Positions 22,601 through 35,168 of a DNA stretch of 64,000 nucleotides are shown here, piece after piece. Source of the DNA: Capitulum mitella. Taxonomy: Eukaryota; Arthropoda; Thecostraca; Pollicipedomorpha; Pollicipedidae. Location of the stretch: NCBI GenBank assembly GCA_030062745.1, contig CP099840.1:32577101-32641100 (forward strand), in the 5' to 3' direction. A program made the position numbers and the translations under genes. How positions within the stretch are numbered: position 1 is the stretch's first letter; each line of letters opens with the position of its first letter. The notes beneath the pieces are model-generated. The model ran no database searches and was not told the origin of the DNA. It saw only the letters and a program-made list of their open reading frames with translations.

Positions 22601-25600
22601 GAGCACCGGATTTACTCAGATTCTACTCAAGGCTTCGGCCACACACAGCACACACAAACACACAGATAACCGTGACGCGTCTCCACCACCGTGCCTAGCC
22701 CTGAACACACTCCGCCCTCGCACAACGACAGAGAACAACTCACGCTTCAGCCCGTTCAGGACACGCGCGTTACCTTCGGGTCGAAGTTGAACGACTTCTC
22801 CACGAAGATGGGGCACTCGATGCCGCACTTGCAGGTGCCGGCCGTGCGCAGGTACTGGCGCGCCTCCTCCACCGACGTCAGACTGAAGCCGCTCGGGCTG
22901 CAACGGAGAGGTCACGTCAGGCCACGTCAGGTCACAGTGACCTGGGTCAGCTCGGCTACTGTGTTACCACTGTCAGCACGGATGCCACTTCATGATGTCC
23001 ACTGCGGGGCGCAACACATGCACTGCCTGGGAAGCCACAGATCAGTGGGGGGGGGGGGGAACCGCTACATCGTAAGATGCTAAATGGAGGAGCGATCCAT
23101 CAACGAAGGACCCAAGCCGCCAAAGCACAAGAGACGACGTCCTTGACTGTCACAGAAGAAACGTGTCAGGCATTTAATTATGGTCCATTTTAGACCGGCA
23201 TAACGGCCATGGCCCTCCAGACCAACAGCCCGAGTTCATGCGGATAAAGCCACGGCATTAGTGCCACAAGACTCAGTGACCGCACCGTACGGAGGACGGA
23301 CACATGACGACAATACACGGCACCATCCGGGACCGTAACGAATCACCAGCCCGACCACCGACCGTCCCCAGGCCACGTCCGGGTCAATGACGCGCCCGAC
23401 CAAGACCGGGTCGGTTATCCGGCCCGACTTAGCCGAGGTCACCATCTGACCCCGGTCCAGGCCGACAGCCGGGGACCTGACCCTCAGGTCGCCGTCTGAC
23501 CCCGGCCCGGACCAGGCCGACAGCCGGGGACCTAGCCCTCAGGTCACCGTCTGACCCCGGCCCGGCCCAGGCCGACAGCCGCGGACCTGACCCGCAGCTG
23601 TCCTTCGCCAGTCACGGACGGCGCCCATAAATCGACACAGGCGAGGCCTCGCCCCGCCGTTTCGGCGAATTTAACTGCTCTATCACGCTAATTAGCGCTT
23701 GATAGATGGTCCGCTAAAACCGAGGATTGGCTGCACGCTGAAAGCCATTACCCGCCGTGCCCCTGGGCGGCGGCGGCGGCGGCGGCGCGGAGGTGGCGGC
23801 CGGTCACCGGGTGGCCGGCCGTCGGCTGCAGCCAGAGGTGTGTCTGCACGGACAGGGCGGCCGAGTGCAGCGGTGCCCGCCTGGCCGCCTCCCGGCAGCG
23901 CCGCTCCCCGCCGGCAGGGCCGGCTGTCGGTCTGCCGGCCGCAGGCGACCCGCGGGCGGGGCAGTCGTCGCCGTCCCTATGACGCGGTCGGCCCTGGCCG
24001 GGCGGCGACCGACTCCGACCGGCGGGCGGTCAGGCGCGGCGGCAGGCAGGGCGCCTGGCACTCTGACCTCGACCCCGGCTCCGCACGTCACAGCGCGCGG
24101 GCAGGGCGTTGAACCGCTCCGTTTCCACGTGCACCCGCAAAGCCGGCGGCCGGGCAGGACACGCTGCGACGCCGACGGTGACGGCACACGGCTTCCGCTG
24201 CGGGCGGCGGCGCAGCGGAAGCCGACAGCTCGCTGCCCGGCGGGCGACCGGAGGAACCGAAGGCGATCACCGGCACAGCCGCGCCCGCCGAGCCCCGGCG
24301 GGCAAGTCTCGGACGCGTCTCAGGCCTCAGACGCATCCCAGACAACAGGTCGGCGGTCCGCCCCGAACGCGGGCCCCACAGGAGGCCCCCAGCGCCACGT
24401 ACGACGTGGCTGTCCCCCTCCAGGGCCACTGCCACGTCAGGCCGACCTTGCCGGCCGGCGCCGGCGCCGCCTCGGCTAACCTTGGCGCGGACGTGCCCGC
24501 GCCTCGACCGTCATTACCCGCCGGCGCCATTATGATTCTCATTATCGTTCTGCGCTATAAAAGGCGGCACAATTCCGGCGCGCGGCCGGCCGAGGCCGCC
24601 GCGCCGCCGCGGCCGGCGGCCGCGGGCGGCGTGTCGCACTGTCGGCGTGTCGTGTCACCGTCGCCGCCGGGCGCAGGACACGACACGGTCACCGGGCTGC
24701 CCTCCTCCCGGCGGCGCCCCGGCCCGGCGTGACCGTGACCGGCGCCGTGACCGCCGGCCGGGCTTCCGGGAGGCGGCGCCGGAATCCAATCGGCCTCGGC
24801 CGGCCGCGCCCGCCGCCTATGGTAATCGGCGCCATCCCGTGTCGGCGGCCGCGGCGCGGCCCCGCCGGCGTAAACAGGCTCCGCCGCCTGACACCAGCCG
24901 GCGCCTGACGCGCCCGGCGAGCCTCAGTCCGGCCGCCTCGTCGATTCGTGAGCTACGACCGGCGCCTGGACTGTCGGCGGCGGCTCCAGTCCGGCACGCC
25001 GTCGTCTCGGCCTCGCCGCCGCGGTCGATGACTTCGAATCGACCGCGGTGTTTGACCTCGGCCGGGGTTGGAAGGCGGTCGCCACAGGGGCCGTCAGCTT
25101 GTTAGCGCTGCTGTGTACCCTCGCCGCCTTTCGGGACGTACACCAGTCTATTTGCGCACGCGACGCCGTGTTGGCGCAATGTCGAGACCAGTGACAGTTC
25201 ACGAATGTTTGCGCCCCTGTCCACTCCGCCGTGAGGCCTCCAGCTGGCCTGCTCCCTCGTCGGCCGTTTCACGGCGTCACCGGCCGGTCCGGACGGCAGT
25301 AAGCGCCGAGGCTTCCTCAGCCGGGGCCACCTCAGTCCGGCCCTGTCGACCGGATACGGTGCCGCCGCCACCCGTGGCTGTCTCGGTCCCGAACCCGTCC
25401 CGTTCCGGCCAGCTTTCGGGTTGGCCCCTCTCACCACAGTTCGGCCCGCTCCGGCCAGGCCCCCGTGTGGCCGCAGCTCACCCCCCTCCGACCGGACCCC
25501 GTCTGGCCGCAGCTCACTCCTCTCCAGCCGGGCCCCGTCCGGCCGCAGCTCACCCCTCTCCGACCGGGGTCAGCGCCGGCCGGGAGAGGCTGCCTCGGCC

Positions 25601-28600
25601 GGCCGGACAAAGGGACGCTCCCAGCCGGTACCGCCACTGGGCCGTCTGCAGCCGGCGGCCGGCGCGGGCCGTCTGCAGTCTGGAGTGCAGGGTGACGGGC
25701 GGAGCGCCGTCCCGGCCGGCAGCGCACGGCCCGGCACCGGCTCGCCCCGCCGCCGGGCACGCGGCAGGGGCCGGCCGCGGCCGAGGCGGTCCGGTCGCCG
25801 CAGGGCACATTCACGACTGTCTGGGCACCGAGCGGCCTGACGCAGGCAACACACCGACTTCACATTACGTGGAGAACGGCCGTCAACCGTGGGCAGACAG
25901 CAAACCTCTCCGAACACGACAGGCGATTCAGCACCAGCCAGAGCGCGTGCCTTCCGTTCCATCAACAGATCGTTCGGCGTCTGCGACCCCCTCCCTCACC
26001 GCCAGGCGGGGGAGGCGGCTGAGGGATGGGCTGGGCTGGGCTCAGGTGATGGAAAGACCCTGCAGGCAACATCAACGTCGTCAGGTCGTGACTGCGGGGC
26101 GGAATAGTGCAGTGGTGCAGTGGTGCAGGGTGACCATGCTCGCCTTGTGACCGAAAGGTTCCCGGTAATAGCGACGTTTCGCCGTCCCTCGCGACAACCG
26201 GCGTAAGAGACTGCGACGCGAAGTGACCCTGAATGTCGAGCGCGTCGTTAAATAACTCAATACCAACCAGGTCGTGGCTAGTGAAATCGAAGTCTGGACA
26301 CTGGCTAGTGCGTACGCCCGTGCACATATCTGCTGCGAAAACGACTGATGTTTTCCATCAGTCTGTCTGGCTAGCCATCATGGCTGAGCGCCGCATCTAC
26401 AATCACTGGGTGAGCGAGAGTCTGCAACCTGTTAGTGTTCGTGCATAGACTGCACCTATACTGGCGCTGTAACCACTGATGAACACGGAACTGCAGGATT
26501 TGAACGAGCATTTCGTGCAAAATTTCCAGTCGTTTACTAAATAAAGATCGGAACCGAGAAGCTTGGGGACATTAAGCATGTCCGGCAGCCACTGTATGGG
26601 AACAACCTCCGCCTGGGTAGCGACAGTTCGTTGTGGGCCGCAATCACGATGTTCAGTCACCATAACGGTTGACATTTCTGCGCCACATCGTTGTTCAACA
26701 CCGATTACCCATGCCCGGGACAGTTCAATACTTATAAATCAGAAATAAGTGCACGCCAACACAGCTACGACCGGCAAGTCCCCGTTATTTAAAATTCTTG
26801 ATCGACTCATTTCCACAGAACTGCCAGCACGGCAGCATGTTTCATGCATTTAAAAACAAACGTCTAGGCCGCTGATTATATGAACACAAAAAAGTGATAC
26901 ACGACAAAGCCAGAAAATACCGCAATGCAGTGCAGGATCCTCGCGAAGACACCGCAGACGGAAAAATGTTATCCAGATGCATGACGGACTTCATAAAACT
27001 TATTTCGAGTGTCGCGCAGTGTTGACGGCTACCATGACGCACAGCCAAATATTGGGCCAAGAAATTATGTTTGCTGAGTCAGTAACTGCATTCAGAAAGG
27101 TCGTTAAGATGCGCTACATAACCCATTTGCAGAACACCGCACAAAGTGTCAACAGTATCACGCGCAAGACGCATTAACCTAAAATGTTCGGTAAGGGCCA
27201 CCGCCGAAATCCCGATGAGTGGTGTTATCGATCTCTGGACATGCCCGACATTCTCATTTGGGTGGTCATTTCTCGCAGATTCCGACCATCTCGTTGATAA
27301 AAGGCACAGCCCAACAATGACATAACAACAGGACTACACCAGGACAACGGGCCAGCTGGGTGCCGAATCGAAATGCCTGTCTCGCAACGAACATACTCAA
27401 TGGCCTGTGTACGTTTGTGGGACTACTGCGTCTCTGCTCCGACACATTCCACGTCCAGGAGCCAGTGCACACCATCAGCATGCGTGCACAGCGGTGTACC
27501 AGCGCCAACGACAGCGGCCAGGTCCACCCGAACGAAGTCGGTCGAGCGCTGCATCCAGGACGACCGGACAAGACCGATCCAATCGGGCGCGGAGCCAGGT
27601 GACACAGGTGAACCACGGCCGGTTCGAACACGGCTCGGGCGGGAGCGAGCGGGGCCGCCGGCGGCTCGGCCGAACACACCGAGCGCCGGCGCCGTCCGCT
27701 ATCTGCCGAGCGACTTCCCTCTGTCGCACACTGCTTATCCCCCAGTGGGACCCGGAACGGCAAAGCTTCCTTTGATGCATCTTTGGTCTTGATTGCGAAA
27801 ATACAACGCCCAAAGCAGGAGAGAACATCCTATTCGGGGTAAGCTTTGATTTTCTTCCTTTTTTGTGTTGGTCCAGCGGCCGGTCCTTTTTATGTCCGTA
27901 AGCGAGCGTCCGTTGGCACGCTCCTGGGGTTCCGACCGAGACGCGCAGGGTCGCCGTCATCGCGAATCCACTCGCGCCTGCCGCCGACGCGAGGGTGCCT
28001 CAGATGTCATCCAGGGCCGAGACAGTGTTCGCCGTGTGCAGGCAACGGACGCCTCAGATCGGCAGTGCAGGTGACGCAGGCCGCTGGTGATCTCTAGCAG
28101 TGGCGGCGCGACACAGAACTCGATTTGCGCTCCGTTTGTGACGGCGCATCCCGCGACTCCGGCCTGGAGTTTTCCCGTACTGATTCCCGCAGTCCTTGCC
28201 GCGAGAGGACCGGACCGACCTGACCTAACCCCGGCTCTCGCAGGCAGACCGGACCGGACCGGGCCGACCTGACCTGACCCCGGCTCTCGCAGGCGTCTGT
28301 TTAGCGACACTGCGTGTGCTCGCGTATGTGTGAGTCGCCCACGCATACGATGCCCATTCTGTTCCGCTGTTCGACATGTACGTCGAAACCACGTCAGCCT
28401 TATTTCGACCTCGTCACCTGGCCTTGTCACAATCCCATGGTGGACGTTCAGATGTCTCTACAGTCCTTCACTGTTTAGAACTAGTTTGTGAAAATGACGG
28501 CTTAAGGTCGACTTCTGCCGGCACCGTCTATTGTCAACAACGCCGACTTTCCCGCACTGGGAACATTACCTCGCGATTGCATTTTGCGGTTTACTGATTG

Positions 28601-31600
28601 TCTGCATACTGACGAGATCTAAAAAGAATGCAGAAACGGAATGCTTTTGTTGAGGGGTCATGCAAATGGCTACAATTGTAAACATAATCTAGATATATGC
28701 TACGCGACGTATATTATTACATGACATATGACAAAGCGACAACCAAAGGAAAAAAATGAAGGCCGCGATGTTTGGAAATGATCTACCTTGTTGACGTACA
28801 CCTGTGAAACGCTTTTTTGAAGGCAGCCTCACCGCTTCACCAAGAAGAAATGTACTCCATGAAGCATCGCACAACATTTTTTTCGCCACTGCAAACAGCA
28901 TCCACCCATACTCCGGACACCTTTCGTCCAGCTGTACCAAGGCTTCCCGTCGTTGGGCAGATCCACCTGTTGTCGGGCACGACACTTAGTCATCACTTGA
29001 CCGAGCAACAGACCGCAAACCAGGGGTTACTGTCTAACTGCAGGAATAAAAAACTGGTTATTGTCGTCTGCGTCCGCCTTATTCCAGATCTGGAATCAAC
29101 CAAGCCACTGATGTTTTTCTAACCCAGCGTATCACCACGTCAGATATTAGAACTCGTGGACCGCCAGTAGGTCTTCTGACTTCGAATCGAAACGACCAAA
29201 GCTCGTCATCAAACCGAACATTTATACGAAGGAATTAAAGCATATCCGGAAAAAAATAAGCGGCATCCATTTTTACGAAATCGCCTTATCCCTGCCCCCT
29301 GAACGTGTTATCATTCAATTTCGTTGTTCGGTGGGTGTTAGTTCATGCAGACAGCGCTTCTTGGTTTGATCAGGCTGGTTATTTCTGGACCAGGCAGGAT
29401 ACACCAAGAAGAATTCTAGAACGCTGGTATGGCATGTTGCTAAAAAGTACGTACATATGAGGTGGCAAGTTCAACTGTCCTGAAAAACGGAAACCACTAA
29501 AAGAAGAAACTGACGTAATTTCGCAGCATTTCCCAGCCACTGGTGTGTGGACATCTTCTTTCCTTGTGATGATCGGTTTCGTGTTCGTGTAAAACACCGA
29601 ATCACAATTATTTGCCACGGACGTGCTTGACAAGCTGTTACATTCCAAAAGGAACTTTGTCCACTGACGCCAGGAAAAAAACAAGTCCAACACTGCCGCA
29701 CACCGCGTCACCGCCCCAGCTAATGACTTCACATCCACCCGGCGGACGTGGACTTCCCCGTCGCAACCAGTGCCTGCTGAGTCCGGCCCGGGGAGTCAGT
29801 CGTGCGGTACGTCCTGGCCGAGGTACGACGCCCGGCCGCCGGTGCTCAGAAGAGTCCAGCGGCGCGGACCGGCGCGGACCGGCGCCGGGCGGGGCAGACC
29901 GCACCCAGCCCCGGCGTCCCGGCGGGATCGATGGTGTATCGGGCGCAATCAGCAAACACGGCACTCCCCCGCCGTCTCCCCCTTAATTAGTCCACCTCGC
30001 CGCCTGCGTCTATTCATTATCATTAGAGCGGGCTGGCGCCGCACCGGATCACGCGAGACGCCACCCCCTCCGTCCGGCCGGCTATTGCCCCCCCCCCCCC
30101 CTCCCGTCGCCTGCTCCCCTCCGTCCGGGCGCATAAATCATGCGGTAATTCTCACCTGGCCGGCGCCGGTACCTGGCCGAGGCGCGCCCTGAGAGCCGCA
30201 GCAGGGGCGGGGAGGCGGGGGGGGGGGGGGGGGGGAAGGAGGGCTGCGCCCAGGCGGTGGGAACGGGCGGATGACGCGCAGGATATGTGTCATCCAGACA
30301 CGTCAGCCCGGCGGCGCCGCGTCACCGCGCGGCCTCAGCGCCCGGTCGACGGACGCGCGCACCGAGGGCCGCCGGCGGCCTTCAGCGCCTGGCGGCGCCG
30401 CGGAGGACGGCTCAGAACGAACAGGACAGGAAAACGATAAATACATGACGACGCCCGGACGGTGGCCTCACCGCTCTGCGGCCAGCCAGAGGGGCAGATA
30501 CGGCGCCTGACAAGCTGGACGTGTTTGCCGGTATGCCGCGAGCTATGCCAGCATGTGGACGGGCACGACAGCAAGGTGGAACCGCTGCGGCGGGCCGAGC
30601 TGTCGCGTGAACGCCCGGCCCGGCACCGCCAAATATGGCGACGCCGCGACGGAAGACCGGCCGCCACCTTCCGGGATCGGAAACGGGACCGCTACCGCTA
30701 CCGCCGCCGACGCCACCGCCGGTCGGAGGGCGTCCATCGGCCGGCTGACCCGACTCCGGGTCATACCGTCGACCCCCCGCCGGGTCACTACCCCAGCTGG
30801 CCGGCGGAGCCCGCCCTCCAGGACTGGCCGGCTAATTACGGCCGCTCGTCAGTCGGCAAAACGCTGCACCCGTCATCAATCGTCCGCTGCAGTACGTTGC
30901 GGAATGCTCGTTTTCAAACGCCCCCTGCACAGTCATGTCTCTCCCAGGTCCCACTACAAACGATTCCGCCAGAAAACGCGCCAGACGACACGGCGCTCAA
31001 CAACGCCTCGCAAAAAGCCAGGCGTGCGGCAAGGACGGAGCAAAAACCGGCCAGACAGTTTAAAACTGCAGCCGGGCGAGTTTGTAATGGCCCGGTCGGC
31101 GCGGCCGATGGAAGCAGGCCGCCGGACAAGCCTCTCTCTCTCCCCGGCTGACGGCCGTGCCGCCCCAGCGAACGGCGCACAAAGACGACCGGCCCGGGCC
31201 CAATGACAAATGGCCCATCACCGCCGACAGACAGCACCGCGTCAGATCGGCATCAAGTGGGGCCGCGGGCAACAACGGCACGGCCCAGCAAAGTGGCGCC
31301 GGCCGTAGTGGACTGCAGCGTAGTGCATACCACCGTGGGGTATTCCGGCGCGCCGGATCGGCGGCAGCCGCGCGCGCTGCATCGAGACGAGGCGCGGCGG
31401 GGGCGGGGCGGGGAACGCGTGGCCAGCATAAGCACGTGGTCCCGTTCAGTGCGGCGGTTCACCTGGACAAGTCAGCAGCATTTCCGCTTCTGTGGTTCAG
31501 ACGCTTAAGACGGACCAGACACATATCCTTACACAACGATTAAGGGCCACCACGCAGCGTGAGGAGCATCTGCCCCCCGTCGACGATTCGTGTTCTCTCT

Positions 31601-32484
31601 CCGCGTTCCCGGCTCGCCGAGCGACCCTGGACAGAGTGGCCGTCCCTCAGAGCGCGAACCGCATCGGACAACGGCAGGAAACCGGGCGAGAAGGCCGCCG
31701 CCGGAGCCGGACCGGCCGGCACCGGCAAAAAGAGGGGAGCCTCCGAGGCGTGAGAAGGGCCGGCGACGGCGGCCGCCCGGTCCGTCTCGCCACCTCCGGC
31801 CGCGCCGGCGACCCGGCCCGCCCGCGCCCTGCGCTGTCCTGTCTCCCGCTGACGGAGTTCGACACCGGGCTACAGACGGCCGGCCGCACCGCGAACCGGA
31901 TATGGGCCGAGCACGACTCTCCGCGGCCGCTCACGACCCGCCCACACCCCTGCGAAGCACTCCAGCGTGGAACTCCCCGGCCGTGCGGCAAAGCAGCTTC
32001 CGCCGTCACGAACGCAAAACAAAGAGAACTGCCCCAGCGAACCTTGGCCTTAACGAGTCTCGATCCCCCACCCGGAGAAACGGCCCAACAGCGTGGCGCG
32101 CGGAGCCTGAAGCTGGCCCGCGCAAGGCGGTGGGTCACGGGAGCCGAGCGCTGTCCGGCGTCCGGCGCGGCGCTCCGCCAGCGCTCGGCCGTGACCGGTA
32201 CGGCAGTGGCCGGTCCCGCGCCGCCGAGACCGCTCCGACAGCAGGCGCGGCTGCGCTGCGAAGCGATCAGCGGCCAGCCGTGGCGCGCCCAGCAGAGCGG
32301 CGGCCGGCGCGCGCGCCCGCCCGCCGGTGGGCGGGGCTGCGGTCGGCGAGCACACCGCGCCGGCCTAATTGAATGCAGCCGGTGTCACTGGCGGCGTCCG
32401 CGCTCGCACCCCATCCGGTGGGAGCGTTCTCACCACGCGCACACGGACGATTTCCTGTCATTACGGCGGCCGGCCGTTGGGGCC

Positions 32485-32533
<49 letters not shown>

Positions 32534-33532
32534 AGCGTGACCGGCCCTCCGAGGTCGCCGCCCATGCAAACCGGCCGGCCGCCGCCGCGCGCTGTTGCCG
32601 GGGCATGGTCGCGTCGGCGTGGCCAGTGCCGAGTGCAGCTGCCGGCGGCGCGGCCGCGGCTGCGACTGCGGCTGGTCGCGGCCTTGCGACGGTCGGCGGG
32701 GACGTCTCGCTCGGCAGCCGCCTCCGCCGTCCGGGGCCACGGGCCCGCCGCCGTCCGCCGACGTCAGAGGCCGACCGGGGCGGCGGCGGGCCCGGCCCGA
32801 CCCCGGGCGGTCGACGGCGCCACGGCGACCGGCCGCCGGCCGCACCGCGGCAGCGGCGTGACGCCACGTAACGACCCGACCAAAGCGCAAACGGCGCGAT
32901 GCGTGATCGGACGCACAGCCGCGACCACCCACTGGCAGACAGCCGGTCAGCCTCGCGGTGACGACACGGCAAGGCCGCGGGGTCGCAGGGCCCGGGAGTC
33001 CATGTCCCTGATGAGCCGCAGCAGATCACCAGAGACCGGCTCAGGGAGGGTGCGGCCCGTTCGCGCAGTCGCAAGTGAGGACCGTTTGTCGAGGAATGCG
33101 GGAGCGGCATGTAAACAGAACGTGGTCTGCATGATGTCACTGCATTCATGGAAACGTCGCTGCCAGAAGCGTACCCGCGCCTCCGGGCGCAGCCAGTCGC
33201 TGGCTGCGAGCCCATTGTAGATTTCACCCCGAAGCTTGGGGAAAGTCTGTGGAAGACCGGACACAATCGCAATGTTTTCCACGCGTAAAATGATGCCGCC
33301 TGGTTACATAAGCTGCCCATGTGCACGTTTCACTGCAACACTGCGGTTTAACGACTGTCACGTAACGGTACGCAAAGCACACGGCGTGCCGCGACCGGTC
33401 TGCCGTTTTCGTGGCTTCAGTTTTTGAAAGGCTACCGGTAGCTTAGCCGGCCGGACGGAACGGACAAGATCCAAATGTGGACAATCCTAGGAAGGCCAGG
33501 GATGCTCCAGTCCTCCATTGTGTACACATTTG

Positions 33533-33586
<54 letters not shown>

Positions 33587-35136
33587 ATACACGCGATGTG
33601 ATTAGATTGAATAGACAGTGGATCAAGGCGGCCCACAGCGGGCCGTGCCAGACCTCAGCAAAGCACGGTAGACACGGATCGGGTAAGGCGGCCAGCCTGA
33701 AGACGGCCAGCCGCGGCCAGAGCCCGCCAGCCGGGAACCGGAGACCGCCGGCCGGCAGCCAGCAACTGCCAGTCCACAGAGGGGGCCGCACTACACAGCC
33801 AGGGGCCACCGGTGGCCGGCCGGCAACCAGTGGAATCGGTCCGACGTCCGGAGCGTCGCAGAAGGCAGCCGGCACAATCGGCGCCCGACAGACAACGACC
33901 GGAAACCAGTGTCGACGGCCGGATACCGACAGCTTTTGCTCTGGGCCGGGCGCAGTAGTCAACGTCCAGACCCGGCCGGGCACCAGCAGCCCGGGTAGAG
34001 TCCAGCCGCCAGAAAGCCGTTCCCGTTCTCGGCCTCCTTCCACCGTTACTACCGGACAATGTCGACAGCAACCAACTCCGACCAGCCCACGGCGAAGGGG
34101 AGGGGGTGTCACTGACAGCCGGCGTGGCGCAGGCGGCTGCCCCGCCAAACGCTCCCGGCTCTCGGCCGCCGGCCAGGGCGCACCGGCGGCCGGCAGAGCG
34201 CGGCCCGTTTACGCCGCGCATGCCGACCGGCGACCCGCGCGTGCCGCGCCGTCCGGCTCCCGATCGGACCGAGCCCGGCGCAGACGGCCGCGGCAGCTCC
34301 GACGGCCGACGCTCCGGCCGGTCACACACCGGCCGGCCGGACGACTCGGGCGGCGCAGGACGGCGGCGCGACTCGCTGCTACGCCACCGCGCGCCGACTG
34401 CTCAGACGACGGCGGCGGTGCCGCCGACCCACCCCGGAGCCGGAGCGGATAGGACAGGTTCCCGGCAACGTCTCCCGTAGCCAACCGGCTCGGAGCGCAC
34501 GGGCGATCGCCAGCAGCGTGACCAGACACAGCGCTGAGCGCCGAGGCGCTAACCGCAGCGGCAAACATGCGAAACGGGCAGCCGGTCCAACTTCAACGCC
34601 AGGCTACCGAAACAGGTCGCGATGATGGCCCGTCAGTTCGGCACAGAAAGCAGCTCCAGGCCGGACGGATGGGACGGGCCGCGACGCTCGTCAGGCGGCC
34701 GGGGGCCACCCTGATCGGCGCGCGGAGGCCCGGCACCTGGCGCCAGCGCCGGAGCGCCCGGCCGCCGCCCACTCACCTGACGTACACCACCAGGCCGTTG
34801 CTGGTGACGCGGTTCCAGCCGTCCGGCGCCGCCACGGAGCGGACGGCCGCCAGCCGGGCAGGCCGCGCCGGCGGCGACAGGCTCTCCTGGCTGAGCGAGC
34901 TGCAGGACGAGTCGGCCGCGTCCGAGCGGGCCGACTCGCAGCGCGGCGAGCCCGGCGCGCCGCCGCCGCCGCCGCCCGGCCAGCTCGGCACCGTCACTGT
35001 TGTCACAAAGTTATTGCACTGGCCGTCGGCGGCCGCCGACGTCGGCGGTTCGCTCCACGCGGACGCCTGTCGCTGCTGCTGATGCTGGTACGTCTGCTGG
35101 AGTTGCGGCTGCGGCTGGTGTTGCTGTTGTTGCTGT

Positions 35137-35168
<32 letters not shown>

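Larger units (their letters stand above)
22898..34776 (-). other. MBD5: Largest intron of the MBD5/6-like gene (splits the MBD)
   Basis: This 11.9-kb intron contains GC-rich DNA, tandem repeats and a few AT-rich islets with homeodomain-like TAATTA and TTAATTAG cores (about 23640-23720 and 29985-30140). No nested gene is supported; long frames at 23.7-26 kb and 30.4-34.5 kb lack recognisable domains. Confidence 0.7.

Noticed and set aside
31492..32871. 459-codon frame on the + strand
   Set aside because: It lies in the large MBD intron, shows Arg/Ala/Pro bias, includes a (GGC)n run and lacks any recognisable motif.
33475..34452. 325-codon frame on the + strand starting with an (IY)n run
   Set aside because: The start is the (TA)n microsatellite translated; the rest is low-complexity GC-rich intron.
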